The notes under the pieces: model-generated
The model's database searches: none
What the model was told of the DNA's origin: nothing
The model's input: the letters and a program-made list of their open reading frames with translations, nothing else
NCBI GenBank assembly: GCA_047639475.1
Contig: JBLIOD010000001.1
Location: 1 to 64,000, forward strand
Reading direction: 5' to 3'
Length of the DNA stretch: 64,000 bases
DNA from: JAAELZ01 sp047639475
GTDB lineage: Bacteria > Pseudomonadota > Gammaproteobacteria > Arenicellales > Poriferihabitantaceae
Translations under genes and position numbers: made by a program
Shown here: one piece after another, positions 1 to 8,723 of the stretch
Numbering within the stretch: position 1 is the stretch's first letter
Layout: each line of letters opens with the position of its first letter

Positions 1-28
1 GAATTGCTACCTGCCTAGGGATAAATCT

Positions 29-60
29 GTCTATTGGTGGTGAAATCACCATCAATAGAC
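29..60. repeat. Near-perfect stem-loop at window start
   Basis: The arms GTCTATTG (29-36) and CAATAGAC (53-60) are perfect inverted repeats. With one mismatch the pairing continues inward through TGGTGA/TCACCA. The stem is followed by CGGTTTATGG rather than a T-run, so a classical intrinsic terminator is doubtful. It may be a bidirectional terminator for genes off the left edge, or an extragenic palindrome. Positions 61-277 show no supportable gene. Confidence 0.5.
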
Positions 61-277
61 GGTTTATGGTACAAAATAAGAATTTATTGAACAAGTGAAC
101 CGCAATTTGAACGAAAACCTGTTTCAAATTAAATTAACCGACGAGCCCAAAAGATAAATTTGGCCCCCACTTTGTCTGGTGTAGTGGTGGTTAGTACCGT
201 AACGGATGTCGTCGGATTTATGTCATTCTTAGGCTTGGCGACGATATTTTGCTTTAGCTTGTTTTTGAAATTAAATT

Positions 278-1102
278 TCAACCTATTTTGAGCAGCAAGG
301 CGTCCATCCACTTGTCGGGTAGCAATCGTTTAAGCGGCAAGAAAATTCGTGTAGGCACGGTCACTCGATAGCGCGTTTTAGGGTGTGTAGATTCTAAGGC
401 GTGAATAATATGTTTGGTGACGCTACTCGGAGGTAAGGTGAAACGTACAGGCTCGTCGCTTTCTAACCTCGACTCTACTGCTTGGTAATGGATTTTATGG
501 ACGCTATTTTCTATGTCTATAAAGCGCCGATACATCAGAAGTGCATTATCACGAAACTGGGTTTCTACCGGACCAGGTTGCACCAGAGAGATTTTAATAT
601 CGGTGCCAGCTAGTTCTAACCGCATGGTGTCACTTAAGGCCTCAAGTGCATATTTACTGGCGTTATAAGCACCTCTGAAACGAAGGCATAAAGCCCCTAG
701 TATGGAACTAATTTGTATGATGCGACCGCTGTTATTGGATCGCATTATGGGAATAATGGCCGCGGTTAGCTGGTGAGTACCGAATACATTGGTCTGGAAT
801 TGCGTCAGTAATGCTTCTCGGTTTAAATCTTCAACAGCACCGGGCACGCCGAATGCGCCATTATTTATTAGGCCATAGACTTGTTTGTTTTGTTGCTTAA
901 GAGCACTGACAAAAGCATTTATTGAATCGTCACTGGTCAAGTCGAGTAGCTGTGAATTGAATCCTTCTGAAATTAGACGGTCAACGTCCTTTTGTTGGCG
1001 ACAACTGGCTATCACGTCGTAACCTCGGGCGTGCAAGGTAGCAGCAGCGTCATAACCAATACCAGAGGAACAGCCAGTAATCACAACACACCTATTGGTC
1101 AT
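278..1102 (-). CDS. SDR family NAD(P)-dependent oxidoreductase, YbbO-like
   Basis: This 274-residue protein is a classical short-chain dehydrogenase/reductase. The Rossmann motif TGCSSGIG lies at residues 9-16, the NNG motif at 80-82, and the catalytic Tyr and Lys in YNASK at 146-150 with the Ser at about 132. The overall order and the C-terminal segment (KRLLPDKWMD) resemble E. coli YbbO, an NADP-dependent aldehyde reductase, so reduction of aldehydes or ketones in the cytoplasm is the likely role. The exact substrate cannot be read from sequence. It is divergent from the Gfo/Idh gene, with about 175 bp of shared upstream DNA. Confidence 0.85.
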   Translation of the reverse strand: MTNRCVVITGCSSGIGYDAAATLHARGYDVIASCRQQKDVDRLISEGFNSQLLDLTSDDSINAFVSALKQQNKQVYGLINNGAFGVPGAVEDLNREALLTQFQTNVFGTHQLTAAIIPIMRSNNSGRIIQISSILGALCLRFRGAYNASKYALEALSDTMRLELAGTDIKISLVQPGPVETQFRDNALLMYRRFIDIENSVHKIHYQAVESRLESDEPVRFTLPPSSVTKHIIHALESTHPKTRYRVTVPTRIFLPLKRLLPDKWMDALLLKIG

Positions 1103-1278
1103 CGTTAGCTTTTATTTAAATGAGTGGCGTTAAGTATATCAAGCATTAGATAAATGCCTCAAAAAACTTACCAGATGGCGTGAGCATTCGGTATGTTGCT
1201 GTATTAAAAGTAACTCCCTGAGCATATAATTCTAGTTTGATGAAGAACGTTTCTGATAGCTTAATCTAGGTGCATAGA

Positions 1279-2226
1279 ATGACAGAAAAATTAAAAGTTG
1301 GCGTAGTGGGTGTTGGTTACTTGGGTAAGTTTCATGCCAAGATATACGCCGGGCTACCCAACGTTGAACTCGTTGGCGTCGTGGACGCAAATAAAGAGAA
1401 TGGAAAAAATATCGCTGAACAATACGGCTGTGAGTTTTTTGAAAGTGCCGACGAGCTGTTAGATAAAGTACAGGCTGTGAACATCGTGGTGCCGACTTCT
1501 TTACATCGAGAGGTAGCCGAACCTTTTTTAAAGGCGGGCATCCATACACTTATAGAAAAGCCATTGGCTTCCAGCGTGGCTGACAGCGAGGCCTTGGTTA
1601 AATTGGCGAAAGACTGTCGCTCTTTGCTTCAGGTTGGTCATCTAGAGCGTTTTAATGCTGGAATGATAGGCTTAGCGAATAATGTTACTAATCCGCGTTA
1701 CATCGATGCTCAGCGATTGGGTCAATTTACTGTACGTGCCACCGATGTGGATGTAATTACTGACTTAATGATTCATGATATCGATATTGTGTTGTCTTTG
1801 GTGCCGTCTAAACTTAAAACGGTGATGGCTACAGGAACATGTGTGCTTACCGATCACGTTGATATCGCTAATGCGCGCTTAGAGTTTGAAAACGGGGCAG
1901 TGGCCAGCATTACCGCGAGCCGCGTTGCGCGTGAAAGGATGCGTAAACTGCGGGTATTCGAAGCTGACTGTTATTGGGGTTTGGACTTTGAAAAGCAAAA
2001 TCTACAAAAAGTGGCAGCGGGAGGGAGGAACGTCGAAACAGGCTACCCCGATATTGTCACTACTGATATGCAAGTCGAATCGGTTATGCCATTGGATGAA
2101 GAAATCATCCACTTTGTCGATTGTGTATTGAATAATAAACAACCTTTGGTCAGCGGCGAGATTGGCTTGCAGGCATTGGCAGTGGCAGATGAAATTAGAG
2201 AATCAATAGCGGCTTCAGCAGTATGA
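1279..2226 (+). CDS. Gfo/Idh/MocA family NAD(P)-dependent oxidoreductase
   Basis: The protein has an N-terminal Rossmann fold with GVVGVGYLG at residues 8-16. The family EKP motif is at 93-95 (Lys94), and a GHLERFN segment begins the catalytic domain, which also carries a conserved MIHDIDI stretch. I chose the ATG at 1279 because an AGG lies just upstream; a GTG at 1270 would add three residues. Members oxidise or reduce sugars, often sugar nucleotides. The GHLERFN motif recalls GnnA-type UDP-GlcNAc 3-dehydrogenases, but no aminotransferase partner is adjacent, so I do not assign that role. It overlaps alaX by 4 bases (ATGA), implying translational coupling. Confidence 0.85.
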   Translation: MTEKLKVGVVGVGYLGKFHAKIYAGLPNVELVGVVDANKENGKNIAEQYGCEFFESADELLDKVQAVNIVVPTSLHREVAEPFLKAGIHTLIEKPLASSVADSEALVKLAKDCRSLLQVGHLERFNAGMIGLANNVTNPRYIDAQRLGQFTVRATDVDVITDLMIHDIDIVLSLVPSKLKTVMATGTCVLTDHVDIANARLEFENGAVASITASRVARERMRKLRVFEADCYWGLDFEKQNLQKVAAGGRNVETGYPDIVTTDMQVESVMPLDEEIIHFVDCVLNNKQPLVSGEIGLQALAVADEIRESIAASAV

Positions 2227-2930
2227 CTATAGAATTATTTAGAGAAGATGGGTACTTAAAAACTTGTTCGGCAACCATTGCCGAGGTGCGTAACTACGCC
2301 ATCGTGGTGGACCAAACTATTTTCTACCCTACCGGCGGCGGTCAACCAGGCGATATCGGCGTGCTGCGTGACGAAAGTAATCAATCTCTCAATATATTGG
2401 GAACGGTTAAAGACCGAGAAGATGGGTCCCATTTACATCTGATGGCCGAAGGGCATGGACTCAGTGTTGGGCAACAAGTCGAACTCGAGATTGATTGGTC
2501 GCGACGTCATAAGTTGATGCGTCTGCATAGTTGTATGCATATGTTGTGTGCGGTGATACCCGCGCCGGTAACGGGCGGTAGCATTCGAGATGACAATACC
2601 GCGCGGCTTGATTTTGATTTGCCAGAACCGCCTGATAAATTGGCTATAGAAATCGAACTCAATGCGCTGACACAACGTGATATCCCCATGTCTCTAAGTT
2701 GGATCACTGATGAAGAAATGGCAGCTTCTCCAGAGCTAGTGCGAACCATGAGTGTGCAGCCACCGGCGGGGTCAGGCAAAGTCAGACTGGTGCACTTCGC
2801 TGAGGTTGATTTACAACCTTGTGGGGGTACACATGTTAATAATGCCAACGAAATTGGGCCAATTTTAATACAGAGCATCAAAAAGAAGGGAAAGCAAAAC
2901 CGGCGTATAACGATTGCGCTAGCGGAATAG
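2223..2930 (+). CDS. alaX: Alanyl-tRNA editing protein AlaX
   Basis: This 235-residue free-standing homologue of the AlaRS editing domain should hydrolyse Ser-tRNA(Ala) (and possibly Gly-tRNA(Ala)) in trans. The zinc-site residues are visible: H102 and H106 in HSCMH, and C200 and H204 in CGGTH. The GGGQPGD motif at 38-44 is also typical. The length fits the medium AlaX class, which has an N-terminal beta-barrel like domain but no C-Ala domain. The start codon overlaps the stop of the preceding oxidoreductase gene, so the two are probably co-transcribed; I know of no functional link between them. Confidence 0.92.
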   Translation: MTIELFREDGYLKTCSATIAEVRNYAIVVDQTIFYPTGGGQPGDIGVLRDESNQSLNILGTVKDREDGSHLHLMAEGHGLSVGQQVELEIDWSRRHKLMRLHSCMHMLCAVIPAPVTGGSIRDDNTARLDFDLPEPPDKLAIEIELNALTQRDIPMSLSWITDEEMAASPELVRTMSVQPPAGSGKVRLVHFAEVDLQPCGGTHVNNANEIGPILIQSIKKKGKQNRRITIALAE

Positions 2931-2972
2931 TCACCTTCGAATGAGCTTGGTTATTTTGAGGAGTTAAATTAA

Positions 2973-3848
2973 ATGGATGCTGGCGTGGTACTGCAGATAC
3001 TGTTCCCTGTCTTTGTATTAATACTCATCGGATATTTCTACGGCAGGCGTTATAACCCGGAGTTGGTGAGCGCGAACCAGCTGAATATGCGCCTTTTTGT
3101 CCCCGCATTGGTGTTTGACTCACTGACGGAGGCCAACTTTGAAGCAACAAATCTAGTCAATTTAGTTATTGCCGCTTTATTTGTGGTGATAGGTTCGGGT
3201 TTGTTAGCATGGCCAATTGCTAGGTTCTTCAAATATCCTCTACCCATTTTTATCCCGCCCATGATGTTCAACAATTGCGGCAATATGGGGCTTCCTGTGG
3301 CACTGCTGGCATTTGGAGAGTCGGGCTTGCAGATCGCGTTGGTGTTGTTCTTAGTGAGTAATACCCTGCATTTTACTTTGGGCGTTCGTCTTGTCGGTGG
3401 AAAAATGTCATTTAATGGAGTATTTTTTAATGCGGTTAACGTGGCCATGGTCGCCGGCATTGCGGTCAATTTATTGCAACTGCCGTTACCTGAAACGATT
3501 GCTTTGCCCATTAAAATGTTGGGACAAATAGCGATTCCTTTGATGTTGGTCTCGCTAGGGGTGCGAATGGTTGGGGTGAATCTGGAAACAATTTCAACCG
3601 GGCTGGTAGGCGCTTTAGTAAGGCCTTTAGTCGGTGTCTTAAGTGCCGTACTGGTCGTGACATGGTTGCCGCTTTCTTCATTAGAAGTGCAATCAGTGAT
3701 TTTATTCGCGGCACTGCCACCCGCGGTTTTAAACTACTTATTCGCAGAACAGTTTGGCCAGTCCCCCCAACAAGTCGCTGCGATCGTGATTGCAGGTAAT
3801 GCCATTGCTGTCGCAGTGCTATATATCACTTTGCTGTTTATTCTATAG
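2973..3848 (+). CDS. AEC family transporter (auxin efflux carrier-like)
   Basis: This 291-residue membrane protein has about ten hydrophobic segments in a five-plus-five arrangement typical of the bacterial AEC/PF03547 family. The N-terminal stretch reads FVLILIGYFYGRR. The mid-protein contains NCGNMGLPVAL, the conserved Asn/Gly-Pro crossover region, and a later QIAIPLMLVSLG helix is also characteristic. Bacterial members move small organic acids such as malate or malonate; the substrate here is unknown. It follows alaX by 42 bases with a GAGG ribosome site upstream of ATG 2973, so it may belong to the same transcript. Confidence 0.85.
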   Translation: MDAGVVLQILFPVFVLILIGYFYGRRYNPELVSANQLNMRLFVPALVFDSLTEANFEATNLVNLVIAALFVVIGSGLLAWPIARFFKYPLPIFIPPMMFNNCGNMGLPVALLAFGESGLQIALVLFLVSNTLHFTLGVRLVGGKMSFNGVFFNAVNVAMVAGIAVNLLQLPLPETIALPIKMLGQIAIPLMLVSLGVRMVGVNLETISTGLVGALVRPLVGVLSAVLVVTWLPLSSLEVQSVILFAALPPAVLNYLFAEQFGQSPQQVAAIVIAGNAIAVAVLYITLLFIL

Positions 3849-3890
3849 AGGGTGTAAACCAACTGAAAAGCGTTTGCAACCTGTATAGGG

Positions 3891-4741
3891 ATGTTTGCCA
3901 TTCTGTTGTGGTCAACATTGGCGCTGATGACTACTTACGCTAATGGCATTCCCCCATTTCAGCTGCTCTCTATGTGCTTCTTTATCGTGTTTGTGAGCAA
4001 CCTATGTGTTCAGCCAAAAAAAGTGAAACAAGTGCTGCGAAGTTATCGACAAGCTTGGCCGGTATGGTTGCTCAACTGTGTTGGCTTGTTTGGATACCAC
4101 TTTTTCTATTTTATTGCTTTAGACCATGCACCACCCATTCAAGCAGGTTTAATCGCTTATTTGTAGCCGCTATTGATGGTGTTGCTTCGGCTGCTTTGCC
4201 TGAGGAGCGTTTACGCTGGTTTCACATTTTGGGCGGTATCATTAGTATGTGTGGTGCGCTACTGATAGTAACGCGTGGAAGTGTCAGTGCCTTTGTAGGA
4301 GAGCATTTGTGGGGCTATTCTGCTGCGTTATTATGTGCGGTAATCTGGGCTGCTTATTCTGTCAGCAATCGCCGTTTCAACGAAGTGCCTACCAGCACGA
4401 TGGGTGGTTTTTGTTTAGCAGTGTGTATTCTAGGTGTGCTGTGTCATTGGACTTTCGAAACCACGATAGTGCCGCAGGGAACACAATGGTTAGCGGTGTT
4501 GGACTTAGGCCTGGGGCCTGTAGGCTTGGCAATTTTTGTTTGGGATTATGGTGTCAAATATGGCCATATACAATTGCTTGGGGTGCTTGCTTACTCTGCG
4601 CCGCTGCAATCCACGGTTTTGTTATTGTTGGTCGGTGAGCAACAATGGCACATCAGTATTTTGATTGCCTGTGGGCTGATTATCTCTGGTGCTTTGATCG
4701 CATCGGTAGATTTGATTCGAGGGCGAAACTCTTTTTCTTAG
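3891..4741 (+). pseudogene. DMT/EamA-family transporter, broken by an amber codon and a frameshift
   Basis: Two adjacent open segments in different frames together make one EamA (YddG-like) drug/metabolite transporter. Frame one (3891-4166) gives LWSTLAL through QAGLIAYL and stops at TAG 4164-4166, where the family normally has Trp (AYLWPL). Homology continues past the TAG as PLLMVL, then moves to another frame at about 4180-4190 and runs as LPEERLRWFHILGG to 4741. At least two lesions are therefore needed. The protein would have ten membrane helices. Either the gene is decayed or the sequence carries errors here. No good ribosome site precedes ATG 3891. Confidence 0.85.
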
Positions 4742-4884
4742 TGCGAGAGTTTAGATTCAGCTAACGACAAAATAACATGTCAGCTTCTAGATTGACTGGT
4801 TAGTAATAGGGCTCCGTGCGACTGCGCAGAATCGTTGCGTTAGCATGGTTGTATTATAAATACACTGGTACTAGGACTGAGTGT

Positions 4885-6015
4885 TTAAAATTGCGCACTG
4901 AATGTCGGAGTCTCTGCGCTGTCATCTTCATTCGCATCGTCCGCAGTAGCATCACCCGTATCGTATTCTTCTTCGATGGCTAAATGATCATTAACGTCAA
5001 CATCTGGAGAATTAACTTCGACTATGTAATCCAGCAAATCGCTTGAACACTCGGGATCCTGAGCTACCGGGTTAATCGAGGCGAAATTGTTGCTCGGGAT
5101 TTGAGCAGTGAAATCTTCTCTCATGTCTGTGGGTACATCAATGACAAAATGAATGACATCTGATAGTGCGTATTGACCATCGTTAACGTATAGCGCTGCC
5201 GTGTGATTGCCGTCTGCCAAATCAGCAACGCATGGATTCCTAGACTCGCGTACTTCTTCAGAATCAATGTACCAGCTATAAGTGATTTCCTTTATTTTTT
5301 TATCACTATCAAATGAACCTGCGCTGTCTAAGTAGGGCGTTCCCCAGTGGGTTTCGCTGACGCCCGCCTGTGGATGAGGGCGACTATAAAATATGGGTTG
5401 TTCCGCTTGGTTAAACTTGATTACCTGATCTATCAAAGTGAAATTGGGGCTACCACTTTCTTTGGTGTTTTGTACGAATCGAATTTTGATACCTTTACCG
5501 ACATAGGCGCGCGTACTGACGTAATGCGAACGAAAGTGGGAAGCGTTATCTTCACTATTTGGACACCCTCCATGTAATAAAGCGGTAGCAGGCTTCAGTA
5601 TTTGAGACACCACAATCGCATCGTTAGTCGCGTCTAAAATTTGAACTTCAAAATGCACCGTTTCTTTTTCAAAGCCTACAAGGCTTTCGGAAAGCGCAAT
5701 AAAGGCCACACCGTCTCCCGCATTAAACGCGGGTGAGGTGAGTATCGCTCTGGAGGTTTCGTCGCCTTCGACATTGGAGCGAAGCAGAGCCGCATAATTT
5801 CCACGAATATTTATTTGGGTAGTATCAACGGCCGAAAAGCAGGTGTTTTTCTGTGCTATTTCCACCACAGCTCCTTGGGTGCTGCTAATGCTCCACGCCG
5901 ACAGCGTCCCTGTTTCAAAATCACCATTGGTTAATGGTTGAGCTGCTTCTGTGACTGAGCTGACCAGTAAACTGGAAATTAATAGCCTTAACACACTGGA
6001 TAGTTTTCTATTCAT
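4885..6015 (-). CDS. Exported protein of unknown function, paralogue of its neighbour
   Basis: I start at ATG 6015 (MNRKLSSVLR), which begins a clear Sec signal peptide ending near EAA; the longer upstream reading would bury that signal. The mature 376-residue protein begins with a NGDFETGTLSAW segment resembling beta-sandwich CBM/DUF642-like domains. This is followed by a PKD-like region with YSWYIDSEE and an LYVNDG segment. The C-terminus is strongly acidic (repeated Asp/Glu) and probably disordered. It shares this order, including conserved Cys positions, with the gene 13 bases upstream. Function is unknown; a surface or periplasmic binding role is inference. Confidence 0.75.
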   Translation of the reverse strand: MNRKLSSVLRLLISSLLVSSVTEAAQPLTNGDFETGTLSAWSISSTQGAVVEIAQKNTCFSAVDTTQINIRGNYAALLRSNVEGDETSRAILTSPAFNAGDGVAFIALSESLVGFEKETVHFEVQILDATNDAIVVSQILKPATALLHGGCPNSEDNASHFRSHYVSTRAYVGKGIKIRFVQNTKESGSPNFTLIDQVIKFNQAEQPIFYSRPHPQAGVSETHWGTPYLDSAGSFDSDKKIKEITYSWYIDSEEVRESRNPCVADLADGNHTAALYVNDGQYALSDVIHFVIDVPTDMREDFTAQIPSNNFASINPVAQDPECSSDLLDYIVEVNSPDVDVNDHLAIEEEYDTGDATADDANEDDSAETPTFSAQF

Positions 6016-6028
6016 TTGACAATCTGTC

Positions 6029-7828
6029 TCATTGAATTGTGATGGGCGAACTCTCTTCTGAGCTGGTTGACCCATTTGAGTCGTATATTGTTAGCGTTAT
6101 GGTCCGCACAGCTGGATTGTTTGCAAGTTCAATTTGTAAGGCGTCTAGAGCTGCTTCGAAATCTGGTGTGCCAGCTACTCCGTTAAGTGTGCACTTTGTG
6201 TCAGTACAGTCGGAGACAGTCAGCCCATTTAGTTCCGCATTAGTTAGGTCCAAAAATTGATCGTTAGATTGTAAATTCTCAATTTCTATCACGGCTTTAC
6301 TTAAAATACTGGAAGTATTAGATCTTAGTTCTACACCAGAAAAGAGAAGACTCGCCGTGTTTGCTGTAAAGGGTGAGTTTGTATCTAGATTGTCGATGGT
6401 TGGTGCGTCCCGTTCTGTTGAAATATTGACGGTGGTACTTATACTTGAGGCATTGTTTGAATCGTATATTGTAAGGGTAATGGTGCGCACAGAGGCTGTG
6501 TCGGCTAGTTCAATTTGCAAACTGTCTAAAACCGTTTCATAAGAACTTGTACTGCTGGTCCCGCTATAAGTGCATCCAGTAGAAGAACAACTGCTTTTGC
6601 TTAGGCCATTTGTTCCGTTGTCCGCTAGCGCTAGGAGTTCATCTCCGAGTTGAGTGTTATCAAGTTCAATAACCGCCTTTGACAAATTATCGGTTGTACT
6701 TGATGTGAGTGCCACACTGCTGAATATCGAACTCGCTGTATCAGCAGTAAAAGGTGTGTTGGTGATCAACGTGTCTATCGTGGGGATACTTTCAGAATCG
6801 CCAGGCTCGATGGGGGCCTCAACTAAATCAGTGGGGTGTGTTGTGTCACAACGGCTAACTTCAGTGAGATCGGTTACTGTCGCAGAAGTGGTGATTGCGA
6901 TTGGATTAAGCGTCGTTTCAAGCGTTTCGGCTTCGCTATCGTCTGAAGCGGACACGTCTACATCGCTATCAACTGAATCGGGTACGATAAAGTTAAAAGT
7001 ATCGGTGACCAGTCGGTTATTGGCGTTATCGTTAACATAGAGTGTGCTGGTGTACTCACCGGCTGCTAGATCATTAACACAGGGGTTATAAAAAGGTCGC
7101 TCACTGGTTTCACCATCAATAAACCAGCTATATTGCCAGCCATTGGTTTGACTTAGTTCACCATTGGGCAGCCCAGCGACAAGTGAAACCACTCCGGAGT
7201 TTTGAGCGATGCCAGCTCGTGCCTTTGGTGAACTATGAAATAGTGGCACCTTCGAATTCACAATACCCACTGTATCTATAAGTGTGAAAGCACCAGTTTT
7301 AGCCAACTCGGCATGGTGTGTAAATCGAACTTTAATCTGTTTCCCTTGGTGTTCTCTTGTACTAATAAAATGCGTGCTAAAACTGTGGTCTCGTTTACTG
7401 CTTGGGCAGCCTTCTGACAGAGCTAGCATGGCGGTAGCAAGGGGCTGCGTGCTTAAAATATTTGCAGCTCCATCTAGAATGCTGACATTGAGTGCAAAAG
7501 GATTGACTGCTTGTTGTTTACCTATCAACTCACTTAGGCTGAGAAAAGTGATCCCGGTGCCGGCAACAAAAGGCTTAGAGGTAAAAGAACCCAATGCATT
7601 TTCGTTAGATCTGAGCATGCCGGCGTATTGACCACGAACGCGAATTTGTGTGGTATCACCGCCTGAAAAACAAGTGCCTCGCGTAGCCACAACCGCGCCT
7701 GCACTGGGGTTCCACCCTTGTAAAGTACCGCTTTCAAAGTCGCCATCGAATAGAGGGGTGATAGCATGACTATTAAGCGACGCGATTAGCACGTACAAAC
7801 CGAGGAGCGCGGATCGAAAAATGGACAT
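6029..7828 (-). CDS. Large exported repeat protein, paralogue of its neighbour
   Basis: This 599-residue protein has a signal peptide (residues 1-22), then an FDGDFESGTLQGW domain (about 25-190) and a PKD-like segment (about 200-275, YSWFIDGE ... LYVND). An acidic Thr/Ser-rich linker follows (275-350). The C-terminus is two tandem repeats of about 120 residues (350-470 and 476-599). Both repeats open with PTID.L.TN.PFTA and end with VRTITLTIYDSN, and each carries a Cys pair. No LPXTG, PEP-CTERM or autotransporter signal is visible. The first half is shared with the downstream gene, so the pair arose by duplication. A surface adhesin or secreted scaffold is possible but unproven. Confidence 0.75.
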   Translation of the reverse strand: MSIFRSALLGLYVLIASLNSHAITPLFDGDFESGTLQGWNPSAGAVVATRGTCFSGGDTTQIRVRGQYAGMLRSNENALGSFTSKPFVAGTGITFLSLSELIGKQQAVNPFALNVSILDGAANILSTQPLATAMLALSEGCPSSKRDHSFSTHFISTREHQGKQIKVRFTHHAELAKTGAFTLIDTVGIVNSKVPLFHSSPKARAGIAQNSGVVSLVAGLPNGELSQTNGWQYSWFIDGETSERPFYNPCVNDLAAGEYTSTLYVNDNANNRLVTDTFNFIVPDSVDSDVDVSASDDSEAETLETTLNPIAITTSATVTDLTEVSRCDTTHPTDLVEAPIEPGDSESIPTIDTLITNTPFTADTASSIFSSVALTSSTTDNLSKAVIELDNTQLGDELLALADNGTNGLSKSSCSSTGCTYSGTSSTSSYETVLDSLQIELADTASVRTITLTIYDSNNASSISTTVNISTERDAPTIDNLDTNSPFTANTASLLFSGVELRSNTSSILSKAVIEIENLQSNDQFLDLTNAELNGLTVSDCTDTKCTLNGVAGTPDFEAALDALQIELANNPAVRTITLTIYDSNGSTSSEESSPITIQ

Positions 7829-7930
7829 TAGGCTGGTAAGCTAGGTCTTTGATTTAAGTGGCTTGGGAGTGTAGCAACCCTAGCGTGAGCAAGCAAATTT
7901 AGTCGCTTTAGTATGAACTGACTGTTGCCT

Positions 7931-8716
7931 TTATACTGGTTTTTTTACCTTACTCTTTGCGTTATTACGCAGTCGTTGTAATAAGCTGACAATATTACTG
8001 CGTTTACCTTTATTAATAATTTTGGTGTTCGAATGCTGGGTTTGCATAAACTGCAATAATTCAGTCGCATTTAGAGTGTCGGTGCTGGTAACGTGACTAC
8101 AATAAGCGCCGAACCATTTTTCTTCACCGATAAAAGGCAAAGGATCTGAGCCCGCAATAACCGGATAGCCTTTTTTCATCGCTTTACGCATTAACCAAGG
8201 GACGCCCCAACCGAAAGGGCGCAATGTGGTATCACCAAGCATGAAATCAGATGGCGAGTGACTATCTAACAAAGCTTGGACGACTTTGCCGCGTTTGGCG
8301 AACCATTTTCCAGGAGACCAAGCAACTACTGCGACACCGCCTGCTTGTTGACAAAGTTTGATAATATCTTTTGCAGGGTGACCGTCTTCAATGTCCTGCT
8401 GACAGCTGAGGGCCAGCACTTCAATGTTCTCAGACGATATCACTTGTCTGCCCGCAACTAAGTGGAAGGCATCACCGCTTTGTATGTGAGTCAGCTTTAT
8501 TTCTTTTTCAGAAACGTTTTCTATGGTGTAATTTGGCAAAACTAGGTCCGCTTGATGTAGGGAATGAAAGTAATGACAGTCATGACGCTCAGCTAAGCAC
8601 ACGACTTTAAGTGTTCCTTTTAATGCTGTTTGAGCTTTGATTTGAAATTGCACAAAGGCCTTTTCAATATCGTATTCTGGGTAAAGATGTAAATGGGTAT
8701 CTAAAATAGCTTGCAT
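7931..8716 (-). CDS. PHP/amidohydrolase-like metal-dependent hydrolase of unknown role
   Basis: This 261-residue protein opens with DTHLHLYPEYD, a metal-binding pattern of PHP and amidohydrolase folds. Later it has further candidate ligands, including AERHDCH and AGSDPLPF near the C-terminus. It has no signal peptide and ends in a basic tail. I cannot assign a substrate. It lies 7 bases downstream of a GT4 glycosyltransferase on the same strand, so the two are probably co-translated. The context suggests surface-polysaccharide or glycan metabolism, which is inference only. Confidence 0.6.
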   Translation of the reverse strand: MQAILDTHLHLYPEYDIEKAFVQFQIKAQTALKGTLKVVCLAERHDCHYFHSLHQADLVLPNYTIENVSEKEIKLTHIQSGDAFHLVAGRQVISSENIEVLALSCQQDIEDGHPAKDIIKLCQQAGGVAVVAWSPGKWFAKRGKVVQALLDSHSPSDFMLGDTTLRPFGWGVPWLMRKAMKKGYPVIAGSDPLPFIGEEKWFGAYCSHVTSTDTLNATELLQFMQTQHSNTKIINKGKRSNIVSLLQRLRNNAKSKVKKPV

Positions 8717-8723
8717 GGATAAC

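Noticed and set aside
129..311. 60-codon minus-strand frame beyond the SDR gene
   Set aside because: Overlaps the SDR 3' end, has no recognised domain and a Lys/Asn/Thr-rich composition of non-coding DNA.
1279..2226. Assignment of the Gfo/Idh protein as GnnA for lipid A synthesis
   Set aside because: Only a short motif recalls GnnA, and no GnnB aminotransferase or lpx gene is nearby.
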